DNA from: Bacilli bacterium
GTDB lineage: Bacteria > Bacillota_I > Bacilli_A > Izemoplasmatales > Hujiaoplasmataceae
Length of the DNA: 41,193 bases
Reading direction: 5' to 3'
Assembly: GCA_016935815.1 (NCBI GenBank)
Contig: JAFGQH010000037.1
Span: 1-41,193, forward strand
In this document: positions 7,378 to 14,951 of the stretch, piece by piece
Numbering within the stretch: the first letter of the stretch is position 1
How the letters are laid out: each line of letters opens with the position of its first letter
Translations under genes and position numbers: made by a program
Notes under the pieces: model-generated
Database searches by the model: none
What the model was told of the DNA's origin: nothing
What the model saw: the letters and a program-made list of their open reading frames with translations, nothing else

Positions 7378-7702
7378 GTATATCAAGAGATTATTGAAAT
7401 ACGGTAGTAAAATCAGATTATATATGCAAGAAATCGATTCCTTTGAGAAATTCCTATTGCATCCAGAGAAAGCGGATGCAGTTATATTGAATTTAGAACA
7501 AATCGGAGAAACCGCTAGAAAAATCTCTCAGGATACTAAGAGAATGTATTCAAAAATAAATTGGCCAAGCATCATAGGATTAGCGAATATGATATCTCAT
7601 GAATATGAAGGCATAAGACTGGAGATTATATATGAAATTGCAACAATACACATCAATCTTTTTTTTCAATCGTTTGAATCAATAACACTAACACATATGT
7701 AA
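7364..7702 (+). CDS. HEPN-domain (DUF86/HepT-type) partner protein
   Basis: A 112-residue helical protein of the HepT/DUF86 family, normally the RNase toxin of the MntA-HepT pair. Family marks are LEQIGETARKIS in the middle and GLANMISHEYEG near residue 72. The catalytic motif is RX4HXY; here His79 and Tyr81 are present but the Arg position is Ala74. Tyr81 is the residue that would be AMPylated by the partner. The toxin may therefore be weak, inactive or specialised. The gene overlaps the 3' end of the antitoxin and is followed by a strong terminator at 7724, so the two genes make a complete unit. Confidence 0.82.
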   Translation: MKDHEYIKRLLKYGSKIRLYMQEIDSFEKFLLHPEKADAVILNLEQIGETARKISQDTKRMYSKINWPSIIGLANMISHEYEGIRLEIIYEIATIHINLFFQSFESITLTHM

Positions 7703-7723
7703 CGAGTATCTATCTGTATAAAC

Positions 7724-7764
7724 AAAGAGTCATGTTAGAATTTCATCTAGCATGACTCTTTTAT
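7724..7764. terminator. bidirectional terminator between the HEPN gene and hppA
   Basis: AAAGAGTCATGTTAGA, a 6-base loop and TCTAGCATGACTCTTT form a stem of about 16 bp with an A run on one side and Ts on the other, so it can serve both convergent genes. Confidence 0.82.
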
Positions 7765-7785
7765 TTTATCAACATGTAATAATAT

Positions 7786-9954
7786 TTAGAATAGTCCCAT
7801 TCCAAACGCAGCTGCGAAGACAAGAGAAATCGTTGTCATCAATTTGATCAAGATATCAATCGATGGACCGGCGGTATCCTTGAACGGATCCCCAACGGTA
7901 TCTCCGGTAATAGATGCCTTATGGGCTTCAGAACCTTTTCCACCGTGTTCTCCGGTTTCAATCAGTTTCTTCGCATTATCCCAAGCTCCACCTGCATTTG
8001 CCATAAAGATTGCCAGCATGATACCCGTGACCAAAGTTCCGGCCAACATCGCTCCCAAGACTTCATAACCCAAGATGAATCCAACCGCAAGTGGTGTAAC
8101 GATAGCGAGCATAGCCGGAAGAATCATCTCCTTTAATGCTGCTTGCGTAGAAATCTTGACGCATTTCTCATAATCCGGTTTCACTTTGTATTCTAGAATT
8201 CCCGGATTTTCTTTGAATTGTCTTCTGACTTCGTCCACCATCTTGTTCGCTGCTTTTCCAACGGACTTGATAACAAGACTGGAGAAGAAGAATGCAAGCA
8301 TCGCACCCATGATCAAACCGGCGATGACTTCTGGTTTTGCAATGTTGATGGCTGTCACTCCGGCTTTGCGGATAAAGGCTGCGAACAAAGCAATCGCGGT
8401 CATAGCCGCTGAACCGATTGCGAATCCTTTTTCAATCGCAGCGGTTGTATTACCAACCGAATCCAAGGTATCGGTAATCTCACGTACACTTTTATCCAAA
8501 CCGCTCATTTCTGCGATTCCACCGGCATTGTCGGCGATTGGACCATATGCGTCAACACTGACAGTGATACCGGCAGTAGACAACATTCCAACAGCCGCCA
8601 AAGCGACACCCAGCAAACCAGCTACGAAATAAGATAACATGATTCCCGCTGCCAAAATGATGACGGGAATCAGAGTCGATTCCATCCCTGTGGATATACC
8701 GGCTATGATATTGGTTGCGTGTCCGGTTCTTGATTGATTGGCAATGTTTTTAACGTGTTTATAATCCGAGGAAGTATAATATTCGGAAACCAATCCGATC
8801 AAGACTCCAACTGCCAAACCGACGATGATCGCTACGGATGGTGCGAAAGAGAATTGAATTTCCCGGAAGTTCATCATGACATCATTCTGATAATACATCT
8901 CCGATTTTATCGTATCTAAAAACAGGAAATTCATCAAGACAGTCAAAACGACAAATACGATGGCACTCATATAAGTACCCATCTTCAATGATTTAAAAGG
9001 TGATTTCCCTTTTTTCCCTCGAACAAAGAAACTACCGATAATGGAACCGATGATTCCAGAGAATGCTACAGCTAAAACAAACAGTACCCCTGTCATTCGG
9101 AAATCAGCAGTAAAGATAAGCGCTGCCATTGTGGAAGCACCGATGATGGAAGAAACATAACTTTCCAACAAATCACTACCCATCCCGGCGACGTCTCCAA
9201 CGTTATCCCCGACATTGTCAGCGATAGCGGCTGGATTCCTTGGATCGTCTTCTGGAATCCCGGCTTCAATTTTACCGACGAGATCAGCGGCTACGTCAGC
9301 TGCTTTTGTAAAAATCCCCCCACCGACACGACCGAAAAAAGCGATGGAAGAAGCTCCTAACGAATAACCGGCTGCGTATGTGATTGCTTCATATGGATCG
9401 ACACCTATGAAATAACTGGCACCGACAACGATCATCAGACCCAACAATCCGAATCCGACAACAGACATGCCCATGACACTTCCGCCTTTGAACGCCACAT
9501 CCAATGCCTGTATGATACCAGACTTCTGTGCAGCAGTAGTGGTTCTCATGTTGGCGTTCGTTGCGCTTTTCATACCGATTTTTCCAGCCATAAGACTGAA
9601 AATGGATCCAAGTAGAAAAGAAAAAGCGGTACCGACTCCATAGAACAATGCAGAATATTCATGTTGCTCAATGATAATGTTTGTATTGGAATTTTCGGTT
9701 AATCCCGAGATTGCATCATAACCGAGATAAAAGCCAATTAGAATGACAACCGTCGTGATTGCGATATAAATATAGATGACCTTATGCTCACTCCGCAAAA
9801 ATGCATTCGCACCTTTTTTGATATCTTCGCTGATTTCTTGGACCTTAGGATCTCCTTTGTCGAAAGAAATGACGCGTTTGTATAGATAGAGAGCATAACC
9901 AAGAGCTCCCAATGAAACGAGAATACCCAAAACAATAAATATTATTTCTTTCAT
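7786..9954 (-). CDS. hppA: membrane-bound ion-pumping pyrophosphatase
   Basis: A 722-residue integral membrane enzyme with about 16 helices that splits pyrophosphate and pumps H+ or Na+. ATG 9954 has AGGAGG 8 bases upstream; the open frame beyond it lacks such a site. Active-site motifs are present: DVAADLVGK, EAGIPEDDPRNP, DNVGDNVGD and, near the C-terminus, GDTVGDPFKDTAGP. GNTTAA carries Ala at the residue that is Lys in K+-independent enzymes, placing it in the K+-dependent class, where many members pump Na+. Glu in SDLLESY is compatible with Na+ pumping but does not prove it. Two positions after the second Ala is Glu (AAIEKG) where Gly is expected. It probably recovers energy from biosynthetic pyrophosphate. 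Confidence 0.95.
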   Translation of the reverse strand: MKEIIFIVLGILVSLGALGYALYLYKRVISFDKGDPKVQEISEDIKKGANAFLRSEHKVIYIYIAITTVVILIGFYLGYDAISGLTENSNTNIIIEQHEYSALFYGVGTAFSFLLGSIFSLMAGKIGMKSATNANMRTTTAAQKSGIIQALDVAFKGGSVMGMSVVGFGLLGLMIVVGASYFIGVDPYEAITYAAGYSLGASSIAFFGRVGGGIFTKAADVAADLVGKIEAGIPEDDPRNPAAIADNVGDNVGDVAGMGSDLLESYVSSIIGASTMAALIFTADFRMTGVLFVLAVAFSGIIGSIIGSFFVRGKKGKSPFKSLKMGTYMSAIVFVVLTVLMNFLFLDTIKSEMYYQNDVMMNFREIQFSFAPSVAIIVGLAVGVLIGLVSEYYTSSDYKHVKNIANQSRTGHATNIIAGISTGMESTLIPVIILAAGIMLSYFVAGLLGVALAAVGMLSTAGITVSVDAYGPIADNAGGIAEMSGLDKSVREITDTLDSVGNTTAAIEKGFAIGSAAMTAIALFAAFIRKAGVTAINIAKPEVIAGLIMGAMLAFFFSSLVIKSVGKAANKMVDEVRRQFKENPGILEYKVKPDYEKCVKISTQAALKEMILPAMLAIVTPLAVGFILGYEVLGAMLAGTLVTGIMLAIFMANAGGAWDNAKKLIETGEHGGKGSEAHKASITGDTVGDPFKDTAGPSIDILIKLMTTISLVFAAAFGMGLF

Positions 9955-10060
9955 GAATTCATCCTCCTCATGATTGAATAACATAAAAAAAACTTTGTGC
10001 GGATTCATGGAGCACATATATGGGATGTATACACAAAATTTATTTTAATCTTCTCTTGGA

Positions 10061-10088
10061 ATTATACCACTCGAGAAAACAAATTCAA
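10061..10088 (-). promoter_or_regulatory. promoter of hppA
   Basis: On the minus strand, TTGAAT (complement of 10083-10088), 16 bases and an extended TGG-TATAAT -10 (hexamer complement of 10061-10066). The leader to ATG 9954 would be about 100 nt; I see no known riboswitch in it. Confidence 0.6.
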
Positions 10089-10155
10089 TAGACTTCAAAG
10101 ATTTTTTCGGAATAATTCTCATATTCAACTATAGATATATTATTAGCGATTTGAA

Positions 10156-10500
10156 CTAGATATCAGACGCAATCATCTTGTCCATCTGTTCAGTGTTCTT
10201 TTTGTTCTTAAGTTTGAGATAGAAAAATAAAACAATATGCAAGAATGTTGGAAACAGGATCAATCCGGTTTTCAAGATCAAAGCAATTACCCCAGATGAT
10301 CCATAGTTTTCTAGGAAAAAAGCGAAACCTTCCACAGAATCAAAGGCGTCGTTATAATTTAAAAAGAGAAAAATGGCGGAAGGAATCAATACGAGAGCTA
10401 CCATGATTACTGAACCAACATATTTCTTTTGTTTTGTGAGCCAGTATTGCATTACAAAACTCGTAATCAAAAAGATAAATATCAAAATACCGTATATCAT
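10156..10500 (-). CDS. small three-helix membrane protein of unknown function
   Basis: A 114-residue protein not recognised. It has three hydrophobic stretches: residues about 2-18, 30-48 and 72-94. A Lys/Asn-rich cytoplasmic tail follows (KLKNKKNTEQMDK). The start ATG overlaps the stop of the upstream regulator gene in an ATGA, so translation is coupled and the two products are likely made in step. It may be a sensor or sequestering partner for the regulator, or simply its target; the sequence does not decide. No signal peptide is cleaved by the look of it. Confidence 0.65.
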   Translation of the reverse strand: MIYGILIFIFLITSFVMQYWLTKQKKYVGSVIMVALVLIPSAIFLFLNYNDAFDSVEGFAFFLENYGSSGVIALILKTGLILFPTFLHIVLFFYLKLKNKKNTEQMDKMIASDI

Positions 10501-10793
10501 TTCAATTCTCCTTTTCCTTGCGAGTAAGCAGAAAGAATCACTTTGGCAGTGTTCAAATCCAACTTATCGTCAATGGTCAGTTTTTTAATCAGTGTGACAA
10601 AGACATCTTCTTGCTGCTCGAACAACTCGATTTTCTGGATGAGACGATCCAAACGCAATCGAACCGTAGGATAAGATACCTGATATTGCTTGGCGATTTC
10701 TTTCAAAGATCCGCTCGCTAAAATGAAACTGCGGATGAAGTTCAGATCCTCCGGTTCCAGTTTTTCAAGCCATAATGAATGATTCAATTCCAT
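10497..10793 (-). CDS. DUF2089-type HTH regulator
   Basis: A 98-residue protein resembling the C-terminal helix-turn-helix part of DUF2089 proteins: LEPEDLNFIRSFILASGSLKEIAKQYQVSYPTVRLRLDRLIQKI is a classic helix-turn-helix, with SYPTVRLRLD as recognition helix. The zinc-ribbon N-terminus found in many DUF2089 members is absent. ATG 10793 is preceded by AAAGGAAG; a TTG farther upstream would include the promoter -10 itself. It is the first gene of a two-gene unit with the small membrane protein. The C-terminal third (DVFVTLIKKLTIDDKLDLNTAKVILSAY) is a helical tail of unknown role. Gene targets are unknown. Confidence 0.75.
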   Translation of the reverse strand: MELNHSLWLEKLEPEDLNFIRSFILASGSLKEIAKQYQVSYPTVRLRLDRLIQKIELFEQQEDVFVTLIKKLTIDDKLDLNTAKVILSAYSQGKGELK

Positions 10794-10811
10794 CACTTCC
10801 TTTATGGGTGT

Positions 10812-10840
10812 ATTATACTCCAATAGATTAAATATATCAA
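10812..10840 (-). promoter_or_regulatory. promoter of the DUF2089/membrane protein unit
   Basis: On the minus strand, TTGATA (complement of 10835-10840), 17 bases and TATAAT (complement of 10812-10817). Transcription would start about 12 bases before ATG 10793. Confidence 0.7.
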
Positions 10841-11023
10841 TTATATTAAAAAAATATTAATAAAATTAAAGTAATTTCATATTTTACACTATGAATTTCA
10901 ACCTATGGCGGTATCAAAACATCTGAAAAATAGTAATCAGATTACCACAACTTTATCGGATTGTGATAAAATAGAAAAGTGAGAATTTTATAAATATAAG
11001 AATATTACTAAGGAGCGTATCGA

Positions 11024-12145
11024 ATGGGAGTCGAAGTGAGAGTCGTAACGACGAAAAAGGAAACCAAACAATTCATGGAGTTTGCGAACATCCTTTATCA
11101 GGATGAACCGAATTACATTCCGCCGATTTTTTCGGATGAAATGAAATCGGCTGATCCAAAATACAATCTGAATCTTAAATATTGTGATGCAATATTGTTG
11201 TTGGCATACAAAGAAGGAAAGATAGTCGGTCGTCTCCGAGGGGTCGTCAATCACAAATACAACGACAAGAACAATCTGAAACATTTGAGATTCAACCATT
11301 TCGATGTTATTGACGATTTCGAAGTGACCAAAGCCTTGTTCAATCGTTTGATCGAATGGGGAAAAGAAAAAGGCATGGAAGAAATCAATGGACCGATCGG
11401 GTTCAACGATTTGGACAAACAAGGCCTTTTGATAGAAGGATTCGATTTGGAAGGGATGTTCATCACCTATTATAATTTCCCTTATCACATGAAACATCTT
11501 GAAAAACTCGGTTTTGTCAAGGATGTGGATTGGGTGGAGTATCGAGTCAAAGTACCTACGGAAATCAATCCGAGAATCACAAAAATATCGAATCGATTGT
11601 TGGAGAAAAGCGGGTTCAAGATTCAAGAGATACCGACTAAGAAACAATTGAAACCATATCTATACAAGATTTTTGATATCTACAATGAAGCATTCGCACC
11701 GCTTCACGGTGTAGTCGAGTTGACAAAAGGTCAGATCGACCAATATGTCAATCAATATCTCCCTATCATTAATTTGGATTTTCTATCTATTATCGTTGAT
11801 AAAGAAGACAATGTTGTAGCCTTTGGTCTTCTAGGCCCTAGCTTGAATGAGGCGATGCGAAAGATCAAAGGAAGACTCTTTCCGTTCGGATTCATCACTT
11901 TGCTTCGGAGTCTGAAACGAACCAAAGTCTTGGATATGTATTTGGTTGCCGTAAAACCGGATGTCCAAGGATTGGGACTCAATTCGATATTGATGAATGA
12001 TATCACAAACAATGCGATCAAAAACCATATCACCTATGCAGAAACCGGTCCTGAATTGGAAGACAACGACAAAATAACCAGTTTCTGGAAGAACTACAAT
12101 GCGGATCTTGTCCGCAGAAGAAGATGTTTTATTCGCAAAATCTGA
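11024..12145 (+). CDS. GNAT-superfamily acetyltransferase-like protein
   Basis: A 373-residue protein, preceded by AAGGAG at 11011-11016. It belongs to a poorly characterised family of long GNAT-like proteins: an N-terminal half with QDEPNYIPPI..DE, an internal AYKEGKIVGRLRG strand pair and GPIGFNDLDKQGLL, then a second half with VVAFGLLGPSLN and MYLVAVKPDVQGLGLNSILM, which resembles the acetyl-CoA-binding motif A (Q/RxxGxG/A). It could be a tandem-GNAT protein in which only the C-terminal half binds acetyl-CoA. The acceptor substrate is unknown. A 219-residue open frame on the opposite strand (10988-11647) is a shadow. Confidence 0.65.
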   Translation: MGVEVRVVTTKKETKQFMEFANILYQDEPNYIPPIFSDEMKSADPKYNLNLKYCDAILLLAYKEGKIVGRLRGVVNHKYNDKNNLKHLRFNHFDVIDDFEVTKALFNRLIEWGKEKGMEEINGPIGFNDLDKQGLLIEGFDLEGMFITYYNFPYHMKHLEKLGFVKDVDWVEYRVKVPTEINPRITKISNRLLEKSGFKIQEIPTKKQLKPYLYKIFDIYNEAFAPLHGVVELTKGQIDQYVNQYLPIINLDFLSIIVDKEDNVVAFGLLGPSLNEAMRKIKGRLFPFGFITLLRSLKRTKVLDMYLVAVKPDVQGLGLNSILMNDITNNAIKNHITYAETGPELEDNDKITSFWKNYNADLVRRRRCFIRKI

Positions 12146-12153
12146 TTTCAAAC

Positions 12154-12185
12154 AAAAACCCCGACTCAAAAGTCAGGGTTTTTTC
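12154..12185. terminator. bidirectional terminator between convergent genes
   Basis: AAAACCCCGACT, CAAA and AGTCAGGGTTTT make a 12-bp stem with one mismatch; A run on the left and T run on the right serve both the acetyltransferase-like gene and the SDR gene. Confidence 0.8.
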
Positions 12186-12190
12186 AAGTA

Positions 12191-13189
12191 TTAGTTGGTT
12201 TGTTTTTGATACTTCTCAATCAATGCATCATATCGCTTGTTGAACTCTTCATCCACGATTTGCAATTCCGGATTCTCCAGAAAACGTTTGACTGCGAGTT
12301 TTACGATATCACTGTATTCTGTTTGTGAAACCCAGTGAGGAGCGACCTCCTTGATTTTGCTGTTATCAAATATGGTGTTGTCCTTTTTATCACCATAGAG
12401 TTCGCCTTTGAATTCAGGAAAATATTCCAATATCGTATCTGTAGGAATAAACACGACATTTGGTTTTACTCCAACCGCATCACAAATTGCTTTGTTCAAT
12501 TGTTCCCAAGTGTACACTTTTTCACCTGTCAGATGATAAAAGTTGTCATATGTCTTGGGATTACCCAACACATCGACAAAAGCGGACGCGAAATCCTGAT
12601 TGAAAGTGAGTGTCCAAAGACTCTGCCCATCGTCAGGAAGAATGATCGGTTTGTTTTTTTGCATCCGATCGATCAAAGTGTATGGTTTTTCTGGACTGTT
12701 GAGTTGTGCTATCAACATTTCTTCATTATAGGTATGCGAAGGTCGAATGATTGTGACATGGAATTTCGGATCGCGGAACGATAATAGATATTCTTCACAT
12801 TTTTTCTTATTTTCACTGTATTGCCAATACTTGTTTCCAAGCGGGACTTCTTCTGTAACCGGAAGAAATGGAAGGGGTTTATGGTAAGCAGATGCACTGC
12901 TGATGAAGACATATTGTTTTGTGAAATCTTTGAACAAGTTATAATCTCTTGTCACATGCTCGACTGTAAAGCTGATCCACTGGACGATTGCATCAAAGAA
13001 ATGACCTTTCAATACCTCTCTTACTTGATCCGGGTTGTAAATGTCACCGACAAGCACTTTGGCGTCTTCCGGAACTTTATCATTTCGATGACCTCGATTT
13101 AAAATGTACAAATCGATTCCTCTTTCCATTGTAATTTTACTGACAGCGGTACTGATGATTCCAGTGCCACCAATAAACAAGACTTTCAT
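12191..13189 (-). CDS. NAD(P)-dependent extended SDR (epimerase/dehydratase-like)
   Basis: A 332-residue Rossmann-fold protein. ATG 13189 has AGGAGG upstream, and the protein then begins with the nucleotide-binding MKVLFIGGTGIIST. LVGDI and VFISSASAY follow at the usual places; the active-site Tyr-x3-Lys is YSENK at about residue 124, and IIRPSHTY marks the end of the core. Closest in type to extended or atypical SDRs such as NAD-dependent epimerase/dehydratases and CSP41-like RNA-binding proteins. The substrate is unknown; a nucleotide sugar is the family default, but no sugar-pathway genes are near. It is a single-gene unit. Confidence 0.8.
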   Translation of the reverse strand: MKVLFIGGTGIISTAVSKITMERGIDLYILNRGHRNDKVPEDAKVLVGDIYNPDQVREVLKGHFFDAIVQWISFTVEHVTRDYNLFKDFTKQYVFISSASAYHKPLPFLPVTEEVPLGNKYWQYSENKKKCEEYLLSFRDPKFHVTIIRPSHTYNEEMLIAQLNSPEKPYTLIDRMQKNKPIILPDDGQSLWTLTFNQDFASAFVDVLGNPKTYDNFYHLTGEKVYTWEQLNKAICDAVGVKPNVVFIPTDTILEYFPEFKGELYGDKKDNTIFDNSKIKEVAPHWVSQTEYSDIVKLAVKRFLENPELQIVDEEFNKRYDALIEKYQKQTN

Positions 13190-13231
13190 AAAAATCCTCC
13201 TACGTCTGATTGAATTTTGTTCTGCAATCAT

Positions 13232-13240
13232 ATTATAGCA
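13232..13240 (-). promoter_or_regulatory. extended -10 promoter of the SDR gene
   Basis: On the minus strand TGC-TATAAT (complement of 13232-13240), about 43 bases before ATG 13189. The -35 is weak. Confidence 0.5.
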
Positions 13241-13337
13241 TTTTTTGGAAAAAAAAGAGATGCATAGACTTGATATAAAAAAACGATATTGGAAATCGAC
13301 GAATTTCCTATCATGGGCCAAATCCAGAGCCCTGTTG

Positions 13338-13346
13338 TGATATAAT
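13338..13346 (+). promoter_or_regulatory. extended -10 promoter of the GyrI-like gene
   Basis: TGA-TATAAT at 13338-13346, 30 bases before the start codon; no clear -35. Confidence 0.5.
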
Positions 13347-13376
13347 TGATTTAAAACAATAGACGAGGGGGATACT

Positions 13377-13802
13377 ATGGATTACAAGATTGAAGAATTA
13401 CAAGAAATGATTATTGTGCAAGCAGAAGGAAAAACCAGAGAAGATGGGAAGGAAAAACTGGAAGAATTCTTAGGCAATCAAAATATCAAGCCAGTGAAAT
13501 TCTACTACTTGGAATTGTACAACAGCAGTGGTGTTGCCGGTGCATATACATTTGCTCGCGTCAATGAAACACCAGAACACTCAAGAAAATTCAGCAGTCG
13601 GACAATCGATGCTGGCCCATATTTTGTTCTTGAGATGTCTTATCAGGAACTGAGAGAATCAAGCGGTCCTAAAGCCGAAAAGAAGTTGGACTTGCAACAC
13701 TTGATCAAGGAAACGGGATACAAAGTCGCCGAATTACCATTCTTCGAATTTGTTCCTGACACCGATGAGAAAGAAATTCGCATTTACGTTAAATTGAAAT
13801 AA
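13377..13802 (+). CDS. probable GyrI-like small-molecule-binding protein
   Basis: A 141-residue protein with GAGGGGG just upstream of ATG 13377. I do not recognise it with certainty. The layout fits the GyrI-like/AraC effector-binding fold: an opening strand EEMIIVQAEG-like segment, a central SSRTIDAGPYFVLEMSYQE that resembles the 'G-Y-x-h' strand of that fold, and a C-terminal PFFEFVPD..EKEIRIYVKLK that matches the usual 'yE.Y...p...e-l-iPi' ending. Such stand-alone domains bind diverse small molecules, some as sequestering or hydrolysing proteins. There is no DNA-binding domain and no signal peptide, so it is cytosolic. It is flanked by its own promoter and terminator. Confidence 0.5.
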   Translation: MDYKIEELQEMIIVQAEGKTREDGKEKLEEFLGNQNIKPVKFYYLELYNSSGVAGAYTFARVNETPEHSRKFSSRTIDAGPYFVLEMSYQELRESSGPKAEKKLDLQHLIKETGYKVAELPFFEFVPDTDEKEIRIYVKLK

Positions 13803-13809
13803 TTCCTGA

Positions 13810-13837
13810 AGATTCCAATTTGAATTTGGAATCTTTT
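13810..13837 (+). terminator. intrinsic terminator after the GyrI-like gene
   Basis: AGATTCCAA, a short AT-rich loop and TTGGAATCT followed by Ts form a 9-bp stem. Confidence 0.7.
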
Positions 13838-13846
13838 TCATAACAA

Positions 13847-13875
13847 TGGATATTCTTAAAAATTGATTGTATAAT
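13847..13875 (+). promoter_or_regulatory. promoter of the esterase gene
   Basis: TGGATA (13847-13852), 17 bases and TATAAT (13870-13875), 32 bases before ATG 13908. The -10 is perfect and the -35 matches four of six. Confidence 0.5.
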
Positions 13876-13907
13876 GAAGTGGTATATCATCACCGAAAGG
13901 GATTATT

Positions 13908-14876
13908 ATGAAAATCAAACTCAAAAGCATACACCCCGAACTTCGCAGCAGAGGAAAAGTGATACGATGGATCTTCAAGTTGTTTCGAAATGAGAAAACA
14001 TTCTATAAAGTTCAGAGAATGGTTCTGAAATATCGCAATCGAATGGAGAATGACAATTTGAATCTGACTGAGAAATATATCCATACCGACGCGAATGAAA
14101 ATCTTCGCATTTGCATATATGAGTCAAAAAATCCGAAGCCCAAAGCAATCGGTTTGTTGTGGATGCATGGAGGTGGATATGCGATTGGAACGCCGGAACA
14201 AGACTCGAAATTCTTGGAGCAATTGATCAACGCAGAAAACGTTGTCGTTATTTCACCAGATTACCGACTCTCAATTGACGCACCTTATCCTGCGGCATTC
14301 GATGATTGTTACAACAGTCTTCTTTGGATGAAAGAACATGCAGAAGAACTTGGTATTGACTCGGATAAACTATTTGTTGGCGGATCCAGTGCTGGTGGTG
14401 GTTTGGCTGTGGCTTTATCTTTGAAAGCAAGAGATGAAAATTCTGTTAAGATTGCTTACCTGATGCCGATGTATCCAATGCTCAATGACAGAATGGATAG
14501 CGAATCGGCAATCGATAATGACGCACCGGTATGGAACAGCAAGTTAAATACAGCTGCTTGGCGTCTTTATCTTGGTGATTTATATCAAACAGAAGATGTC
14601 CCAACATACGCCAGCCCAGCTCGGGAAACCAATTATTCGAATCTCCCTCCAATCTATACATTTGTAGGTGATTTGGAACCGTTTCATGATGAAGTCGTAA
14701 CCTACATCAACAAACTAAGATTAACTGGAATCGAGGCAGAACTAGACGTCTACCAGGGATGTTACCATGCGTTTGATACCGTAGACAGTAAGAAACCGAT
14801 ATCCGTACAAGCGATTCAAAAATACCTAGAGAGTTTTCAATACGCTGCCAAACACTACAAACAAAGTCAAGATTGA
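13908..14876 (+). CDS. alpha/beta-hydrolase, HSL-type esterase/lipase
   Basis: A 322-residue cytosolic esterase of the hormone-sensitive-lipase family (bacterial family IV). Clear marks: the oxyanion-hole motif HGGGY (about residue 85), VISPDYRLSIDAPYPAA, the nucleophile elbow GSSAG with its Ser near residue 162, the catalytic Asp in VGDLEPFHDE and the catalytic His in GCYHAFD. It would hydrolyse short-chain acyl esters. AAAGGGA precedes the ATG. It is a single-gene unit between its own promoter and the terminator at 14900; nothing nearby indicates the natural substrate. Confidence 0.88.
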   Translation: MKIKLKSIHPELRSRGKVIRWIFKLFRNEKTFYKVQRMVLKYRNRMENDNLNLTEKYIHTDANENLRICIYESKNPKPKAIGLLWMHGGGYAIGTPEQDSKFLEQLINAENVVVISPDYRLSIDAPYPAAFDDCYNSLLWMKEHAEELGIDSDKLFVGGSSAGGGLAVALSLKARDENSVKIAYLMPMYPMLNDRMDSESAIDNDAPVWNSKLNTAAWRLYLGDLYQTEDVPTYASPARETNYSNLPPIYTFVGDLEPFHDEVVTYINKLRLTGIEAELDVYQGCYHAFDTVDSKKPISVQAIQKYLESFQYAAKHYKQSQD

Positions 14877-14899
14877 TTCATAAATCCATTGATATAAAT

Positions 14900-14939
14900 A
14901 AAAAGTCATACTAGAATTGCTTCTAATATGACTCTTTTT
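14900..14939. terminator. bidirectional terminator between esterase and M28 peptidase
   Basis: AAAAAGTCATACTAGAA and TTCTAATATGACTCTTTT pair with two imperfections around a three-base loop; A and T runs flank it on either side. Confidence 0.75.
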
Positions 14940-14951
14940 ATTTTTTGGGAT

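Noticed and set aside
10988-11647. 219-codon open frame on the minus strand
   Set aside because: It is antisense to a well-formed gene on the plus strand; composition is His/Phe/Arg-rich and it has no ribosome site.
11024-12145. Frameshift or fusion of two genes, since only the second half looks like a GNAT domain
   Set aside because: The open frame is continuous with steady codon use and matches a known type of ~370-residue GNAT-like protein.
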